Assembly: GCA_013911885.1 (NCBI GenBank)
Contig: JACESI010000001.1
Coordinates: forward strand, 1 to 64,000
DNA length: 64,000 nt
Direction: 5' to 3'
Origin: Hyphomicrobiales bacterium
Lineage (GTDB): Bacteria > Pseudomonadota > Alphaproteobacteria > Rhizobiales > JACESI01
A program made the position numbers and the translations under genes. This document shows, in pieces, positions 48,282 to 60,726 of the stretch (position 1 is its first letter; each line of letters starts with the position of its first letter). The notes beneath the pieces are model-generated. The model was not told the origin of the DNA and did not search any database. It saw only the letters and a list, made by a program, of their open reading frames with translations.

Positions 48282-48968
48282 CTATGCCTCGCGCTTAGGC
48301 TTTTCCCGCACGCCATCAACGTCGGACGCCGCATTTTCAGGCAAAGCATGGCGCGACAGGACGGTAATTTGCGCGAATGCAAAAATCAGCGTGATCGGCA
48401 ATACGCCCCAGACCTTGAACGTCACCCAGAAATCTGTCGATGTGGTGCGCCAGACGACTTCATTCAGAAGCGCCAGAAACAGAAAGAACAGCGCCCAGCG
48501 AAAGGTCAGGATTTTCCAGCCGGTTTCGGTAATCTGAAACGCCGAATCGAAGACATAGGCAAGCAGAGACTTGCCAAAAGCAAGACCCGCAAGAAGCGTT
48601 CCACCGAACAGAAGATTGACGATTGTCGGCTTCATCTTGATGAACGTGTCGTTCTGGAGATAGAGCGTCAGCCCGCCGAAAACGAGAACCACCACGCCGG
48701 TGATCAGCGGCATGACCGGCAGGCTTCGCGTCAGGACAAACGACACCACAAGCGAGAGCGTCATCGCAACCATGAAGGCGGCGGTCGCCATGAAAATCGG
48801 CGCGCCGAGGGCACTGAGAGCCGGAAAAATCTCGGCCAGTCTTGCGCCCTTGAGATTGACAAAAAAGAAAACCATCAGCGGCCCGAGCTCGAGTGCGAAT
48901 TTGAGCAGCGGATTGACCGGTTCCTTGCGGACGTCTGTTTTCATGGTTTCTGTGTCTTCGCTTTTCAC
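48282..48968 (-). CDS. ispZ: Intracellular septation protein A (YciB/IspZ)
   Basis: [70 protein letters not shown]. Adjacent to ftsY region. Confidence 0.93.
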   Translation of the reverse strand: MKSEDTETMKTDVRKEPVNPLLKFALELGPLMVFFFVNLKGARLAEIFPALSALGAPIFMATAAFMVAMTLSLVVSFVLTRSLPVMPLITGVVVLVFGGLTLYLQNDTFIKMKPTIVNLLFGGTLLAGLAFGKSLLAYVFDSAFQITETGWKILTFRWALFFLFLALLNEVVWRTTSTDFWVTFKVWGVLPITLIFAFAQITVLSRHALPENAASDVDGVREKPKREA

Positions 48969-49189
48969 AAGGTTGCCCCAGTCTTTTTCGAGATTTGATA
49001 TGGACCCGCAATGACACCTTGTCCAGTCCGGGGTTGTTGTGGTCTGATAAGAGCAGAAGCGGTTTCAGGTTCCCGATGGATACCAAACCACGATTGGAAA
49101 GGTGCATGGTTTGTTAACCTTTCACCGGTCTACTTTCTCTTAAGAAGAAACTGCTCTTGGGAGGAACAACACTAGCATGTGAGGTTCTT

Positions 49190-49903
49190 ATGAAGTGTTT
49201 TCGTTTCATTTCCCGCAGTAATGTGTCCCTTTCCCGCGTCTTCTCGCCTTCGTTTCGAACAATATCGGCAGCAATTGCACTTGCGCTGTTCTTTCCGCTC
49301 CTTTCGCAGGAAGCGAAAGCCTGTGAATTTGTCATACCGGATTCGAATGGCAACATCGCGAAAGGCCCCTCCTTCGAGTTGATGGACGACGGGCTTACAA
49401 ACGGTCTTCTGAGTTGCAACGGCGAAATCTTCCGCATGACCATCATGACAATTGCGGTCGACATATCGCAAAAGCATATCGGCGTGCGCGATGATCCGCT
49501 GTTTTCGACCCAGACGATGGGCGAACTCAAAACCGTGGGCAGCGTGCCGATTTCGGACAATGCTCGGATTCATGTCCTTGGCCGTGTCAACCAGTCGCCC
49601 CGCATCGGGCTGCGCCGCGGCTTCGTCCATTTCGCCACCCTTTGCGATGCAGCGGACGCGATGGCCCCGCTCAACTGCTCCCTCGGCAATGCGCGCATCA
49701 AGTTCCGCACCACCACGATGGATACCGATGACGACGAGATCGTCGATCATACCTTCTATGAACTGAGCGTGTACCAGGCGAGCGGACGGCTCTACATGGT
49801 GTCTTTTGCAACGCCGACGCGCGAGCAACTGGATGCGTCGACGGCGGATGTGATCGCGGCGCTGCGCGCCTTCGGTCTTGATGTCTCGCGCCAGGCTGGC
49901 TAA
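49190..49903 (+). CDS. Hypothetical secreted protein (237 aa)
   Basis: Signal peptide (SAAIALALFFPLLSQEAKA) then four-Cys mature region. Convergent to ftsY with overlapping stop codons. Family not recognised. Confidence 0.7.
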   Translation: MKCFRFISRSNVSLSRVFSPSFRTISAAIALALFFPLLSQEAKACEFVIPDSNGNIAKGPSFELMDDGLTNGLLSCNGEIFRMTIMTIAVDISQKHIGVRDDPLFSTQTMGELKTVGSVPISDNARIHVLGRVNQSPRIGLRRGFVHFATLCDAADAMAPLNCSLGNARIKFRTTTMDTDDDEIVDHTFYELSVYQASGRLYMVSFATPTREQLDASTADVIAALRAFGLDVSRQAG

Positions 49904-51042
49904 GCGGTAAGCCCGGAAATCGCCCGGGCGAAGTCCGCCGCCCTGAAGGGTTCGAGATCATCTATCCCTTCGCCGACGCCGATGAAATAGACCGGCAGCG
50001 CATGCTTTGCCGCGATTGCGACCAGAATGCCGCCCCGCGCCGTGCCATCAAGCTTGGTCATCACAAGCCCGGTGACACCCGCCTTCTGCCGGAATATCTC
50101 GACCTGCTGGAGGGCGTTCTGCCCCGTCGTCGCATCAAGGGTCAGCAACACAGTATGCGGTGCGCTCGCATCCTGTTTGCGGATAACGCGGATCACCTTT
50201 TCAAGCTCGGCCATCAGTTCAACCCGGTTCTGTAGCCGCCCGGCCGTGTCGATGATGAGGACATCGCTTGCCTGTTTGCGGGCTTCGGTGAAGGCATCGA
50301 AGGCAAGACCCGCAGCATCGGCGCCAATAGCACGGGCAACAACCGGCGAATGGGTGCGCTCACCCCAGATCCGCAGTTGTTCGACCGCAGCCGCGCGAAA
50401 GGTGTCACCGGCGGCGAGCATGACTTTCAGCCCTTCGCGGTTCAATTTCGCGGCAAGCTTGCCGATAGTCGTGGTCTTGCCTGTTCCGTTGACACCGACG
50501 ACCAGAATGACATGCGGCTTGTGGCCAAGATCGAGTTCAAGCGGCATTGCCACCGGCTTCAGCGTCTTCTCCACGTGTTCGGCAAGAACCCGGCGGATTT
50601 CCGCCTCATCGATGGTCTTGTCATAGCGTGATGCAGACAGGGCGGCGGTGATCGAAAGCGCGGTTTCCATACCGAGATCGGCCTGAATCAACACATCTTC
50701 CAGTTCCTGAAGCGTGTCGGCGTCCAGCCGGCGCTTGGTGAAGATGGCGGAGATGTTTTCGGTGAGCGCCGCCGTCGATTTGGAAAGACCGAGATTGAGC
50801 CGCCGGAACCAGGACATTTTCGCCATAAGCGGTTCTGGCTGTGGCTCTGGCGGGCCGGCGGAAATCTCTGCCGTTTCGTCAAAGACAGGATCCGGGACAT
50901 GATCAGGGGTCGCTTGTTCTCCAGCCAGCATATCAGGCAGTTGATTTTCCGGCGCGGGGCTTTCGATCGCCTCTTTCCGGCCATCCTCTTTCCGGCCAAA
51001 CGCAAAGATCCGCTTGAACAGTCCCGGCTTGTTTTCCGTCAT
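49900..51042 (-). CDS. ftsY: Signal recognition particle receptor FtsY
   Basis: GVNGTGKTTTIGKLAAKL, DTAGRLQNRVELMAEL, TKLDGTARGG; acidic N-terminus. Confidence 0.97.
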   Translation of the reverse strand: MTENKPGLFKRIFAFGRKEDGRKEAIESPAPENQLPDMLAGEQATPDHVPDPVFDETAEISAGPPEPQPEPLMAKMSWFRRLNLGLSKSTAALTENISAIFTKRRLDADTLQELEDVLIQADLGMETALSITAALSASRYDKTIDEAEIRRVLAEHVEKTLKPVAMPLELDLGHKPHVILVVGVNGTGKTTTIGKLAAKLNREGLKVMLAAGDTFRAAAVEQLRIWGERTHSPVVARAIGADAAGLAFDAFTEARKQASDVLIIDTAGRLQNRVELMAELEKVIRVIRKQDASAPHTVLLTLDATTGQNALQQVEIFRQKAGVTGLVMTKLDGTARGGILVAIAAKHALPVYFIGVGEGIDDLEPFRAADFARAISGLTA

Positions 51043-51064
51043 TCATAAACCCCGCATGCATGCC

Positions 51065-52345
51065 TTACGCGGCTGCAATCAATTCCTTGTCGGTCCGGCC
51101 GGTAATCAGCACCGGAACAATTTCCCCCTCCTGGCCGCAATCAAGCCGGACGGGGGTGAATTGCTCGCTCCGGCCAAGCCGCCCGCCATCTTCAAAAACC
51201 CGCTCGACGAGCACGGCTGCCTTTGTGCCCACCGCCTGATCAAGATGGTGCGTGAGGCAGGCCTCGCCCTTCTCACGCATCCTGCGTGCGCGCGCCTTGA
51301 TGATTGCGCCATCGACCGGCGGCATTTTCGCAGCCGGTGTGCCGGGCCGCGCAGAATAAGGAAAGACATGCAAATGCGTAAGCCCGCACGCATCGACAAT
51401 CCGCAGCGAGTTTTCAAACATTGCCTCGGTCTCGGTCGGAAACCCGACAATGATATCGGCACCAAAAATCATATCCGGGCGCCGCTTTCGGACATCGGCG
51501 CAAAAGCGGATTGTATCGGTGCTCAAATGGCGACGCTTCATCCGCTTCAGGATCATGTCATCGCCGGATTGCAGCGACAGGTGAAGATGCGGCAACAGCC
51601 GCCTTTCGCTCGTGATCGCCTCCATCAGCGGCGGATCGACTTCAATCGAATCGATCGAGGAAAGCCTCAGCCGCGGCAGATCGGGCACATGGGCGAGAAC
51701 CGTCTGCACCAGCGCGCCGAGGGTCGGCCGCCCCGGAAGATCCGCTCCATAAGACGTGATATCGACACCGGTGATAACAATTTCACGAAAGCCGTTGCCA
51801 ACAAGGCGTTTCATCTGCTCGACCACGGCACCCATCGGCACCGAACGGGAATTGCCGCGCCCGAAGGGAATGATGCAGAAGGTGCAGCGGTGGTCGCAGC
51901 CGGTTTGAACCTGAACGAAGGCGCGGGTGCGTTCCCCCATCGCCTCCACCATATGCGGTGCGGTTTCCCTCACGCTCATGATGTCGTTCACGATCACCTT
52001 TTCCTCACGGCTCACGCCGAAATCGGGCAAGGCGCGATAGGTTGCGCTCTTCAGCTTCTCTTCATTGCCGAGAACCGCATCGACCTCATCCATCGCTGCG
52101 AATGTTGCAGCCTCGGTCTGCGCCGCGCAGCCGCTCACCACGATTTTCCGGTCGGGATACGCGCGCCGCGCCCGCCGGATCGCCTGGCGCGCCTGGCGCA
52201 CCGCCTCGCCGGTGACCGCGCAGGTATTGACGAGAAGCGTGTTCTCAAGGCCCGCCGCCTCGGCCGCGCGCAGCATGACTTCACTGTCGAGCGTGTTGAG
52301 CCGGCAGCCGAATGTCAGAATATCGAGGGTCTTTGCCTCTGCCAT
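51065..52345 (-). CDS. mtaB: tRNA t6A37 methylthiotransferase MtaB
   Basis: MiaB-like radical SAM (TFGCRLNTLDSEVM, VQTGCDHRCTFCIIPFGRGNSRSVP, GADIIVGFPTETEAMFENSLRIV). Confidence 0.95.
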   Translation of the reverse strand: MAEAKTLDILTFGCRLNTLDSEVMLRAAEAAGLENTLLVNTCAVTGEAVRQARQAIRRARRAYPDRKIVVSGCAAQTEAATFAAMDEVDAVLGNEEKLKSATYRALPDFGVSREEKVIVNDIMSVRETAPHMVEAMGERTRAFVQVQTGCDHRCTFCIIPFGRGNSRSVPMGAVVEQMKRLVGNGFREIVITGVDITSYGADLPGRPTLGALVQTVLAHVPDLPRLRLSSIDSIEVDPPLMEAITSERRLLPHLHLSLQSGDDMILKRMKRRHLSTDTIRFCADVRKRRPDMIFGADIIVGFPTETEAMFENSLRIVDACGLTHLHVFPYSARPGTPAAKMPPVDGAIIKARARRMREKGEACLTHHLDQAVGTKAAVLVERVFEDGGRLGRSEQFTPVRLDCGQEGEIVPVLITGRTDKELIAAA

Positions 52346-52348
52346 GCC

Positions 52349-53275
52349 CTATCCCGAACGCGCAAAGCCGAACGGATCATCGGTCTCGACCATTTCCCAG
52401 TCCAGACTATCGAGATTAACCATGCCCGCCGCCTCATAGGTGATAGGTCCGGTCATCAGAAGCCGATCTTCCGCCGTCCATTCGATGGTGAGAACGCCCC
52501 CCGGCAGATGCACATCGACGATCCGCCCGGTCCGCCCGGTCCTGGCGGCGGCGGCAACCGTCGCACAGGCAGCCGAACCGCAGGCAAGCGTGAGACCAAC
52601 CCCGCGTTCCCATACCTTGAGATTGATCTTCGTCCGCGAAACGACCTGCGCGAGCGAGATATTGGCGCGCTGCGGAAAAATCGGATGATTTTCCAAAAGC
52701 GGACCGAACCGCTCCAGCCCATAGGAGTTCACATCATCCCGAACCCAGAAGATTGCATGGGGATTGCCGATATTGACAACCGAGGGCGAGTGCAGGACCG
52801 GCGCATCGATCGGCCCGACCTGCAATTCGATAGCGCGCGTGTCGCGGAACTCCTCGGCAAGCGGAATATCGCGCCAGCCGAATTTGGGCACACCCATATC
52901 AACCGTCAGAAGCCCGTTGTCATGGCGCACGACATCAAGCACGCCCGGCACGGTTTCGATGCGAAGCCGCTCAAGGCGCTCCCCGTCATTGCCGATACCT
53001 GCCGCATTCAGCATCACATCCGCGACACAGCGCGTGCCATTCCCGCAGGCTTCGGCCTCCGAGCCGTCAATGTTGAAAATCGTGACATAGGCGTCAGCCG
53101 CAGCGCTCGGGCGATTGCCGATGGCCATGAGCTGGTCGAAATGCAGCATCGGATTCTCGCCGAGGGCCGCCGCCATGCGCCCGGTCAGCGCCTTGCCGCT
53201 GCCACGCAGATCCGCGACGAGGATTTTATTGCCCGCGCCGTTCATCTTGAATAAAGGTATTACAGTCTCGCTCAT
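52349..53275 (-). CDS. dapF: Diaminopimelate epimerase
   Basis: MNGAGNKILVADLRG, GSEAEACGNGTRCVA, GVGLTLACGSAACATVAAAA (both catalytic Cys). Confidence 0.95.
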   Translation of the reverse strand: MSETVIPLFKMNGAGNKILVADLRGSGKALTGRMAAALGENPMLHFDQLMAIGNRPSAAADAYVTIFNIDGSEAEACGNGTRCVADVMLNAAGIGNDGERLERLRIETVPGVLDVVRHDNGLLTVDMGVPKFGWRDIPLAEEFRDTRAIELQVGPIDAPVLHSPSVVNIGNPHAIFWVRDDVNSYGLERFGPLLENHPIFPQRANISLAQVVSRTKINLKVWERGVGLTLACGSAACATVAAAARTGRTGRIVDVHLPGGVLTIEWTAEDRLLMTGPITYEAAGMVNLDSLDWEMVETDDPFGFARSG

Positions 53276-53344
53276 CGCTTCATTCACCGCGAAAACGACG
53301 CCATCCGTCGATTTCGTCTATATGGCGGATTAAGGCGCCGATTG

Positions 53345-54109
53345 CTAGGCCACCTCTTCAGCATGGTTGAGATAGCCCGCGCGAATGCTGATCGGCCAGC
53401 GGATCGCCATTGTTCCCGCCGGGCCGAGAAGTTTTTCAAGATCCCCCGCCATCGTCTCCAGGATATCGGCGCGCCCATGAGCCGCCGCGCGCTTCGCAGC
53501 CGACCATGTGCCGCAATAATTCATGAAATGGGAAGCCGTCCAGACGCGCTCGATCGCGAGTGCCGGCATCGGCACCGGGGGGAACGGAAAATCGAAATCG
53601 CGATAACCGTTTTCGACATGCGCGCGGCCCTCCGGCCAGAACGGGTGAATATCCCTCCAGTAAAAATCGTGAACCCGGGCCTGTGCCGGACCCTCCACTT
53701 CCAGAACGCCATAGGTGACAAGCGCGATCACGCCGCCCGGACGCGCGATCCGGCGGGCCTCGCGGTAGAATGAGGCAAGATCAAACCAGTGCGCGGCCTG
53801 CCCTGCTGCGACGAGATCAGCGGTCCCGTCTTCGACCGCAATCGCTTCCGCCGATCCCTCACGGTAGACAATCGCCGGGTGGATTGTTGCATTGGCAATC
53901 TGATTCGCGCTCACATCGCTTGCATGGACATGGTCGAAATGCGCCGCCAGAAGTGCCGACAACTGCCCGCTGCCACAACCCACATCGACCGCGAGCCGGC
54001 GACTGGGCGCCGCCGAAGCAAGCGCGAGCGCAAGTTCAGGCGGATAAGTCGGGCGGTAGCGCACGTAATCCTCGCCGCTCTCCTGCCAGAAGGTTTTTCC
54101 AATGCTCAT
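53345..54109 (-). CDS. Class I SAM-dependent methyltransferase
   Basis: AVDVGCGSGQLSALLAAHFDHVHASDVSANQIANA; methyltransferase-11-like fold. Confidence 0.88.
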   Translation of the reverse strand: MSIGKTFWQESGEDYVRYRPTYPPELALALASAAPSRRLAVDVGCGSGQLSALLAAHFDHVHASDVSANQIANATIHPAIVYREGSAEAIAVEDGTADLVAAGQAAHWFDLASFYREARRIARPGGVIALVTYGVLEVEGPAQARVHDFYWRDIHPFWPEGRAHVENGYRDFDFPFPPVPMPALAIERVWTASHFMNYCGTWSAAKRAAAHGRADILETMAGDLEKLLGPAGTMAIRWPISIRAGYLNHAEEVA

Positions 54110-54371
54110 GACGACACCTCCAATCTCGCCAGAATGTCCAAGATTTATACAATAGTCTATTCTCAGTCTGTTCTGGGCCGTATCGGGAAGATTCGTGCCC
54201 GATCACGATGACACCGTGTTGCTTCCCTTATTTCGCTGTGCTACGAAAACGCGAATTTTCCGGAGGCCTTTATTGCACCATGATATTTGTTGCTTTTTTT
54301 CAAAGAAAAACAAATATTTAGCAAATCGGCACCGGACTGCGTCAAATTAAACCAGAACGAATAGGATTGCG

Positions 54372-54929
54372 GTGTCGGCATCTTCCCCTCTTTCCGGCGT
54401 CGCTGATCGTTATGCGGGTGCTTTTTTCGACCTTTGCACCAGCGCTGCGAAGATCAAGTCAGCTGAAAGCGATCTCGATGCACTTGAAAAAGCGCTGAAC
54501 GAAAGCGCTGATTTCATGCGCTTTGTCAGAAGCCCGGTTTTCTCGACCGATGATCAGGTGCGCGCAATAGACGCTATCCTGACAAAGGCGAATATGAGCG
54601 AGATGACGGCGAATTTCATTCGCGTCGTTGCCCGCAACCGGCGGCTCTTCGTTCTGCCCGCCATGATTGTGGCCTTCCGAACCATGGCAGCAGAAGCGCG
54701 CGGCGAAGTATCAGGCGATGTCACATCGGCTGTAAAGCTCACCGCCGAACAACGCACTGAATTGCAAGCCGCACTCAAAGCCAAGATCGGCAAAGACGTG
54801 GCGCTCAATGAAACCGTTGATCCTTCTATTCTGGGCGGCCTTATCGTCAAGGTCGGCAGCCGAATGATCGACACGTCCATCCGGACGAAACTTAATTCCC
54901 TTAAAATAATGATGAAAGAGGTTGGCTGA
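54372..54929 (+). CDS. atpH: ATP synthase F1 subunit delta (GTG start)
   Basis: [16 protein letters not shown]...[35 protein letters not shown]. Confidence 0.96.
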   Translation: MSASSPLSGVADRYAGAFFDLCTSAAKIKSAESDLDALEKALNESADFMRFVRSPVFSTDDQVRAIDAILTKANMSEMTANFIRVVARNRRLFVLPAMIVAFRTMAAEARGEVSGDVTSAVKLTAEQRTELQAALKAKIGKDVALNETVDPSILGGLIVKVGSRMIDTSIRTKLNSLKIMMKEVG

Positions 54930-56458
54930 TGGAAATTCGGGCCGCGGAAATTTCTGCAATCCTCAAGGAACAGATCGCGAATTTCGGCAAGGAAGCAGAG
55001 GTTTCTGAAGTCGGACAGGTGCTCTCCGTCGGTGACGGTATTGCCCGCGTTTATGGCCTTGACAATGTGCAGGCTGGCGAGATGGTCGAGTTCCCCGGTG
55101 GAATTCGCGGCATGGCGCTGAACCTTGAAACAGACAATGTCGGTGTCGTGATCTTCGGCTCGGACCGCGACATCAAGGAAGGCGACACGGTCAAACGGAC
55201 CGGCGCCATCGTGGATGTGCCTGTCGGCAAGGGTCTTCTCGGCCGCGTCGTCGACGCTCTTGGCAATCCGATTGACGGCAAAGGCCCGATCGTAGCGGAC
55301 AAACGCACCCGCGTTGACGTCAAGGCACCGGGCATCATCCCGCGCAAATCCGTGCATGAGCCGATGTCGACCGGCCTCAAAGCGATTGATGCGCTGATCC
55401 CGGTTGGCCGCGGCCAGCGTGAACTCGTCATCGGTGACCGCCAGACGGGCAAGACCGCGATCCTTCTCGACACCTTCCTCAACCAGAAATCCCTGAATGA
55501 AGGCGACGACGAGAGCAAGAAGCTCTACTGCATCTATGTCGCGGTTGGCCAGAAGCGCTCGACGGTCGCCCAGTTCGTGAAAGTGCTGGAAGAACGCGGC
55601 GCGCTCGAATATTCGATCATCGTTGCCGCAACCGCCTCTGATCCGGCGCCGATGCAGTATCTCGCACCGTTCACCGGCTCGGCCATGGGTGAATTCTTCC
55701 GCGACAACGGCATGCATGCGCTGATCGGTTATGATGATTTGTCGAAACAGGCCGTTGCCTATCGCCAGATGTCGCTCCTGCTGCGCCGCCCGCCCGGGCG
55801 CGAGGCCTATCCGGGCGACGTTTTCTACCTCCATTCGCGCCTTCTCGAGCGTTCCGCAAAACTGAACGCCGAGAATGGTTCCGGTTCGATGACCGCGCTT
55901 CCCGTGATTGAGACACAGGGCAACGACGTGTCCGCGTTCATTCCAACCAATGTGATTTCGATCACCGATGGCCAGATCTTCCTTGAGACAGACCTCTTCT
56001 ATCAGGGCATTCGTCCGGCAGTGAACGTTGGTCTCTCCGTGTCGCGCGTTGGTTCGTCCGCCCAGATCAAGGCGATGAAACAGGTTGCGGGTTCAATCAA
56101 GGGCGAACTTGCGCAATACCGCGAAATGGCGGCCTTTGCCCAGTTCGGCTCAGACCTCGATGCGGCAACCCAGCGTCTCTTGAACCGCGGCGCGCGCCTG
56201 ACCGAGCTTTTGAAACAGCCCCAGTTCTCCCCGCTTAAAACGGAAGAACAGGTCGCGGTGATCTATGCCGGCGTGAAGGGCTATCTTGATAAACTGACCG
56301 TCGCACAGGTCGGTCCGTTCGAACGTGGTCTTCTGTCGAGTCTGCGCGGTGATCATGCCTCCCTTCTCGCGCAGATCCGAAAGGAAGAGAAGCTGACTGA
56401 CGAAAGCGAAGGCAAGCTCAAAGCGGCGATCGAAGCTTTCCTCAAGGGCTTTGCCTAA
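54929..56458 (+). CDS. atpA: ATP synthase F1 subunit alpha
   Basis: [40 protein letters not shown]-like motif; overlaps the atpH stop. Confidence 0.98.
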   Translation: MEIRAAEISAILKEQIANFGKEAEVSEVGQVLSVGDGIARVYGLDNVQAGEMVEFPGGIRGMALNLETDNVGVVIFGSDRDIKEGDTVKRTGAIVDVPVGKGLLGRVVDALGNPIDGKGPIVADKRTRVDVKAPGIIPRKSVHEPMSTGLKAIDALIPVGRGQRELVIGDRQTGKTAILLDTFLNQKSLNEGDDESKKLYCIYVAVGQKRSTVAQFVKVLEERGALEYSIIVAATASDPAPMQYLAPFTGSAMGEFFRDNGMHALIGYDDLSKQAVAYRQMSLLLRRPPGREAYPGDVFYLHSRLLERSAKLNAENGSGSMTALPVIETQGNDVSAFIPTNVISITDGQIFLETDLFYQGIRPAVNVGLSVSRVGSSAQIKAMKQVAGSIKGELAQYREMAAFAQFGSDLDAATQRLLNRGARLTELLKQPQFSPLKTEEQVAVIYAGVKGYLDKLTVAQVGPFERGLLSSLRGDHASLLAQIRKEEKLTDESEGKLKAAIEAFLKGFA

Positions 56459-56531
56459 CCATCAGGGCGCGGTTTCTCCGATGGGAGACCCGCGCCTTTC
56501 CTGAATTTTCAAGAAGACCAAAGGGACCTCG

Positions 56532-57407
56532 ATGGCGAGCCTTAAGGATCTAAAAAACCGGATCGCGTCGGTGAAAGCCACGCAGAAGATCACCAAAGCC
56601 ATGCAGATGGTGGCGGCTGCGAAATTGCGCAAGGCGCAGGAAGCGGCACAAGCAGCGCGTCCCTATGCCGAGCGCATGAGCGCGGTCATGGCGAACATTT
56701 CAGCCGGCGTCCAGGGCAATGCCAACGCGCCGCGCCTGATGGCAGGAACCGGCAAGGACGATGTCCATCTTCTCGTTGTCATGACCGCCGAGCGCGGCCT
56801 CTGCGGCGGCTTCAACTCCTCGATTGCGCGCCTTGCCCGGGTCCATATCAACAGGCTCCTCTCCAGTGGCAAAACGGTCAAAATCCTCTGCGTCGGCAAA
56901 AAAGGCTTTGACGCCCTGAAAGGTCAGTATCGTTCGCTCATCATCGACACGGTCGACCTTCGCGACGTCAAGCAGATGGCGTTTGTCAATGCCGATCCGA
57001 TCGGAAAACGCCTGATCGCCATGTTCGATGCGGGCGAATTCGATGTCTGCACGATCTTTTACTCGCGGTTTGAGTCCGTGATCTCGCAAATCCCGACGGC
57101 GCAGCAGATCATTCCGGCCGAAACGCCGGAAATCGACAATGCCGTCGAGCAGATTTACTATGAATATGAGCCGGAAGAAGAAGAAATTCTGAAAGACTTG
57201 TTGCCACGCAACATTTCCATGCAGATTTTCCGTGGCCTTCTGGAAAATGCGGCCTCTGAGCAGGGCGCGCGCATGAGCGCCATGGACAATGCCACACGCA
57301 ATGCGGGCGAGATGATCGAGAAACTGACGATCAGCTACAACCGCCAGCGTCAGGCCCAGATTACAAAAGAACTGATCGAAATCATTTCCGGTGCGGAAGC
57401 GCTGTAA
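56532..57407 (+). CDS. atpG: ATP synthase F1 subunit gamma
   Basis: [36 protein letters not shown] and the C-terminal [24 protein letters not shown]. Confidence 0.98.
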   Translation: MASLKDLKNRIASVKATQKITKAMQMVAAAKLRKAQEAAQAARPYAERMSAVMANISAGVQGNANAPRLMAGTGKDDVHLLVVMTAERGLCGGFNSSIARLARVHINRLLSSGKTVKILCVGKKGFDALKGQYRSLIIDTVDLRDVKQMAFVNADPIGKRLIAMFDAGEFDVCTIFYSRFESVISQIPTAQQIIPAETPEIDNAVEQIYYEYEPEEEEILKDLLPRNISMQIFRGLLENAASEQGARMSAMDNATRNAGEMIEKLTISYNRQRQAQITKELIEIISGAEAL

Positions 57408-58904
<1,497 letters not shown>

Positions 58905-58906
58905 TC

Positions 58907-59110
58907 ATGACTTCGGCGCGGGCAGACCTTTCGCTTGATGACTGCATCAACGAGACCTGCCCGTGGTCCGGCAAGCCGGTCGATCCGGCAAGCCTGACAC
59001 TCTATAGAGGAAATGTCGTGGGCTTTTGCAACACCGGCTGCCGCGACAAGTTTGACCAGGCCGTCTCGCATTTTGAGACGTCCATGACCAAAGAGAAACC
59101 CAATGGCTGA
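58907..59110 (+). CDS. Small Cys-rich (YHS/TRASH-like) protein encoded between atpD and atpC
   Basis: 67-aa ORF MTSARADLSLDDCINETCPWSGKPVDPASLTLYRGNVVGFCNTGCRDKFDQAVSHFETSMTKEKPNG. ATG 2 nt after the atpD stop; stop overlaps the atpC start (ATGGCTGA). Confidence 0.85.
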   Translation: MTSARADLSLDDCINETCPWSGKPVDPASLTLYRGNVVGFCNTGCRDKFDQAVSHFETSMTKEKPNG

Positions 59111-59504
59111 GGCTTTCACCTTCGAACTCGTATCGCCGGAACGGCTGATTTTCTCGGGCAACGCAACTGAAGTCGTGGTTCCCGGGACCGAGGGCTATTT
59201 TACGGTGATGAAGAACCATGCGCCGTTCATGTCGACGGTCAAACCGGGTGTGGTCGAGGCAACACTCGATTCTGGCGACGCGATGAAAGTTTTCGTCCGC
59301 GGCGGCCTCGCCGATGTTTCACCGTCAGGTTTCACGCTTCTTGCTGAAATCGCAGTGCCGGTCGGCGATCTCACAACCGCGATGATTGACCGCGAGATTG
59401 CAAATGCGCGCGAGGATCTGAGCCTCGCAAACGACGACAAGAGGCAATCGGCGCAGGAGCGCGTGGATCAGCTGAATGAAGTCAAATCGAGCCTCGGCCT
59501 CTAG
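59103..59504 (+). CDS. atpC: ATP synthase F1 subunit epsilon
   Basis: FELVSPERLIFSGNATEVVVPGTEGYFTVMKNHAPFMSTVKPGVV. Confidence 0.97.
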   Translation: MAEAFTFELVSPERLIFSGNATEVVVPGTEGYFTVMKNHAPFMSTVKPGVVEATLDSGDAMKVFVRGGLADVSPSGFTLLAEIAVPVGDLTTAMIDREIANAREDLSLANDDKRQSAQERVDQLNEVKSSLGL

Positions 59505-59524
59505 ACGCGTCCACCGGACAAAAT

Positions 59525-59550
59525 AAAAGCGGGCCTCGGCCCGCTTTTTT
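59525..59550 (+). terminator. Rho-independent terminator of the atp operon
   Basis: AAAAGCGGGCC-tc-GGCCCGCTTTTTT. Confidence 0.93.
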
Positions 59551-59585
59551 GTTTTGATGATCAGGATCAGCGCCGGTCTGGGCTT

Positions 59586-59939
59586 TTAGTCTGCAACCGC
59601 GGCGATAATACAGATTTCAACCAGAATGTCCGGGCTTGCCATCCGCGCCTCGACGCAGGCGCGCACCGGCTTCGGGACATCGGCAACCCACGGGTTCCAG
59701 ACCGCATTCATCGCCGCGAAGTCTTTCATATCGCGGATGAAAATCTGTGCCGAAATAAGATGGTGCCGGTCACTTCCCGCATCTTTCAAGAGCGCATCGA
59801 TCTTCGCCAGACATTCCTCTGTCTGAACCCTGATGTCGCCGCTCAGCGTATCCGGCACCTGCCCCGCCAGATAGACCGTGCCATTGTGGATCACGATCTT
59901 GTTGTAGCGTTCAGAATCGTGCATGCGCGTGATGGTCAT
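59586..59939 (-). CDS. RidA family protein (enamine/imine deaminase-like)
   Basis: NGTVYLAGQVPDTLSGDIRVQTEECLAKIDALLKDAGSDRHHLISAQIFIRDMKDFAAMNAVWNPWV. ATG 59939 preferred. Confidence 0.9.
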   Translation of the reverse strand: MTITRMHDSERYNKIVIHNGTVYLAGQVPDTLSGDIRVQTEECLAKIDALLKDAGSDRHHLISAQIFIRDMKDFAAMNAVWNPWVADVPKPVRACVEARMASPDILVEICIIAAVAD

Positions 59940-59982
59940 TTCTTTTCCTTCCAATGTCGTATGCTCACCTATACCGCTTGCT

Positions 59983-60612
59983 TCAACCGGCTGGTATCGC
60001 GCCCATGTCTTTCGGCACCTGATAGCCTTTTTGTACAGCGGGACGCGAGGCAATCGCCTGATACCAGCGCCGGACATTCGGATAATCTGAAAGTTTTATT
60101 TTGTGCCATTCATGGCGGGATGCCCACGGCCAGCAAGCCATATCCGCTATACTGTACTCATTGACGATGAAATCGCGCCCTTCAAGCCGCTGATCGAGAA
60201 CCTTGTAAAGGCGCTTTGCCTCGGTTTGGAAGCGTTCTTCCGCATATGCCGATTTGCCCGCATTATAATGCAGGAAATGGTGCCCCTGACCAAGCATCGG
60301 CCCGAAGCCCCCCATCTGCCACATCAACCATTCCATCGTACGCCAACGGTCATCGCCGTCTTTAGCAAGGAATTTGCCATATTTATCGGCGAGATAGACC
60401 ATGATCGCCCCCGACTCCATCAAGGCCATACCGTTGTCGTGATCGAGAATGGCGGGGATTTTGTTGTTCGGGCTGATTTTCAGGAAATCCGGCCTGAACT
60501 GATCATCTGCGCCGATATCGATCGCATGCGCCGTATAGGCTACGCCCAGCTCTTCAAGCAGGATGGAAACCTTGCGACCATTGGGTGTGGTCCATGTGTA
60601 TAAATCGATCAT
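59983..60612 (-). CDS. Glutathione S-transferase family protein (YfcG/Ure2p-like)
   Basis: MIDLYTWTTPNGRKVSILLEELGVAYTAHAIDIGADDQFRPDFLKISPNNKIPAILD. Confidence 0.93.
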   Translation of the reverse strand: MIDLYTWTTPNGRKVSILLEELGVAYTAHAIDIGADDQFRPDFLKISPNNKIPAILDHDNGMALMESGAIMVYLADKYGKFLAKDGDDRWRTMEWLMWQMGGFGPMLGQGHHFLHYNAGKSAYAEERFQTEAKRLYKVLDQRLEGRDFIVNEYSIADMACWPWASRHEWHKIKLSDYPNVRRWYQAIASRPAVQKGYQVPKDMGAIPAG

Positions 60613-60726
60613 TCAATGCCTCCTTGTAGCACTGCCAGGGGTCAGGCAGCCCCGAGAAGAGAACACAATGGAATGACTATTGGAAGACTGCCAACCGCGA
60701 AGCATGGCGCCCAAAATAGATAAAAG

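Noticed and set aside
51014-53254. 746-aa plus-strand ORF over mtaB and dapF
   Set aside because: Antisense to two well-conserved genes, His/Arg-rich low-plausibility protein with no recognisable domain; a codon-bias artefact.
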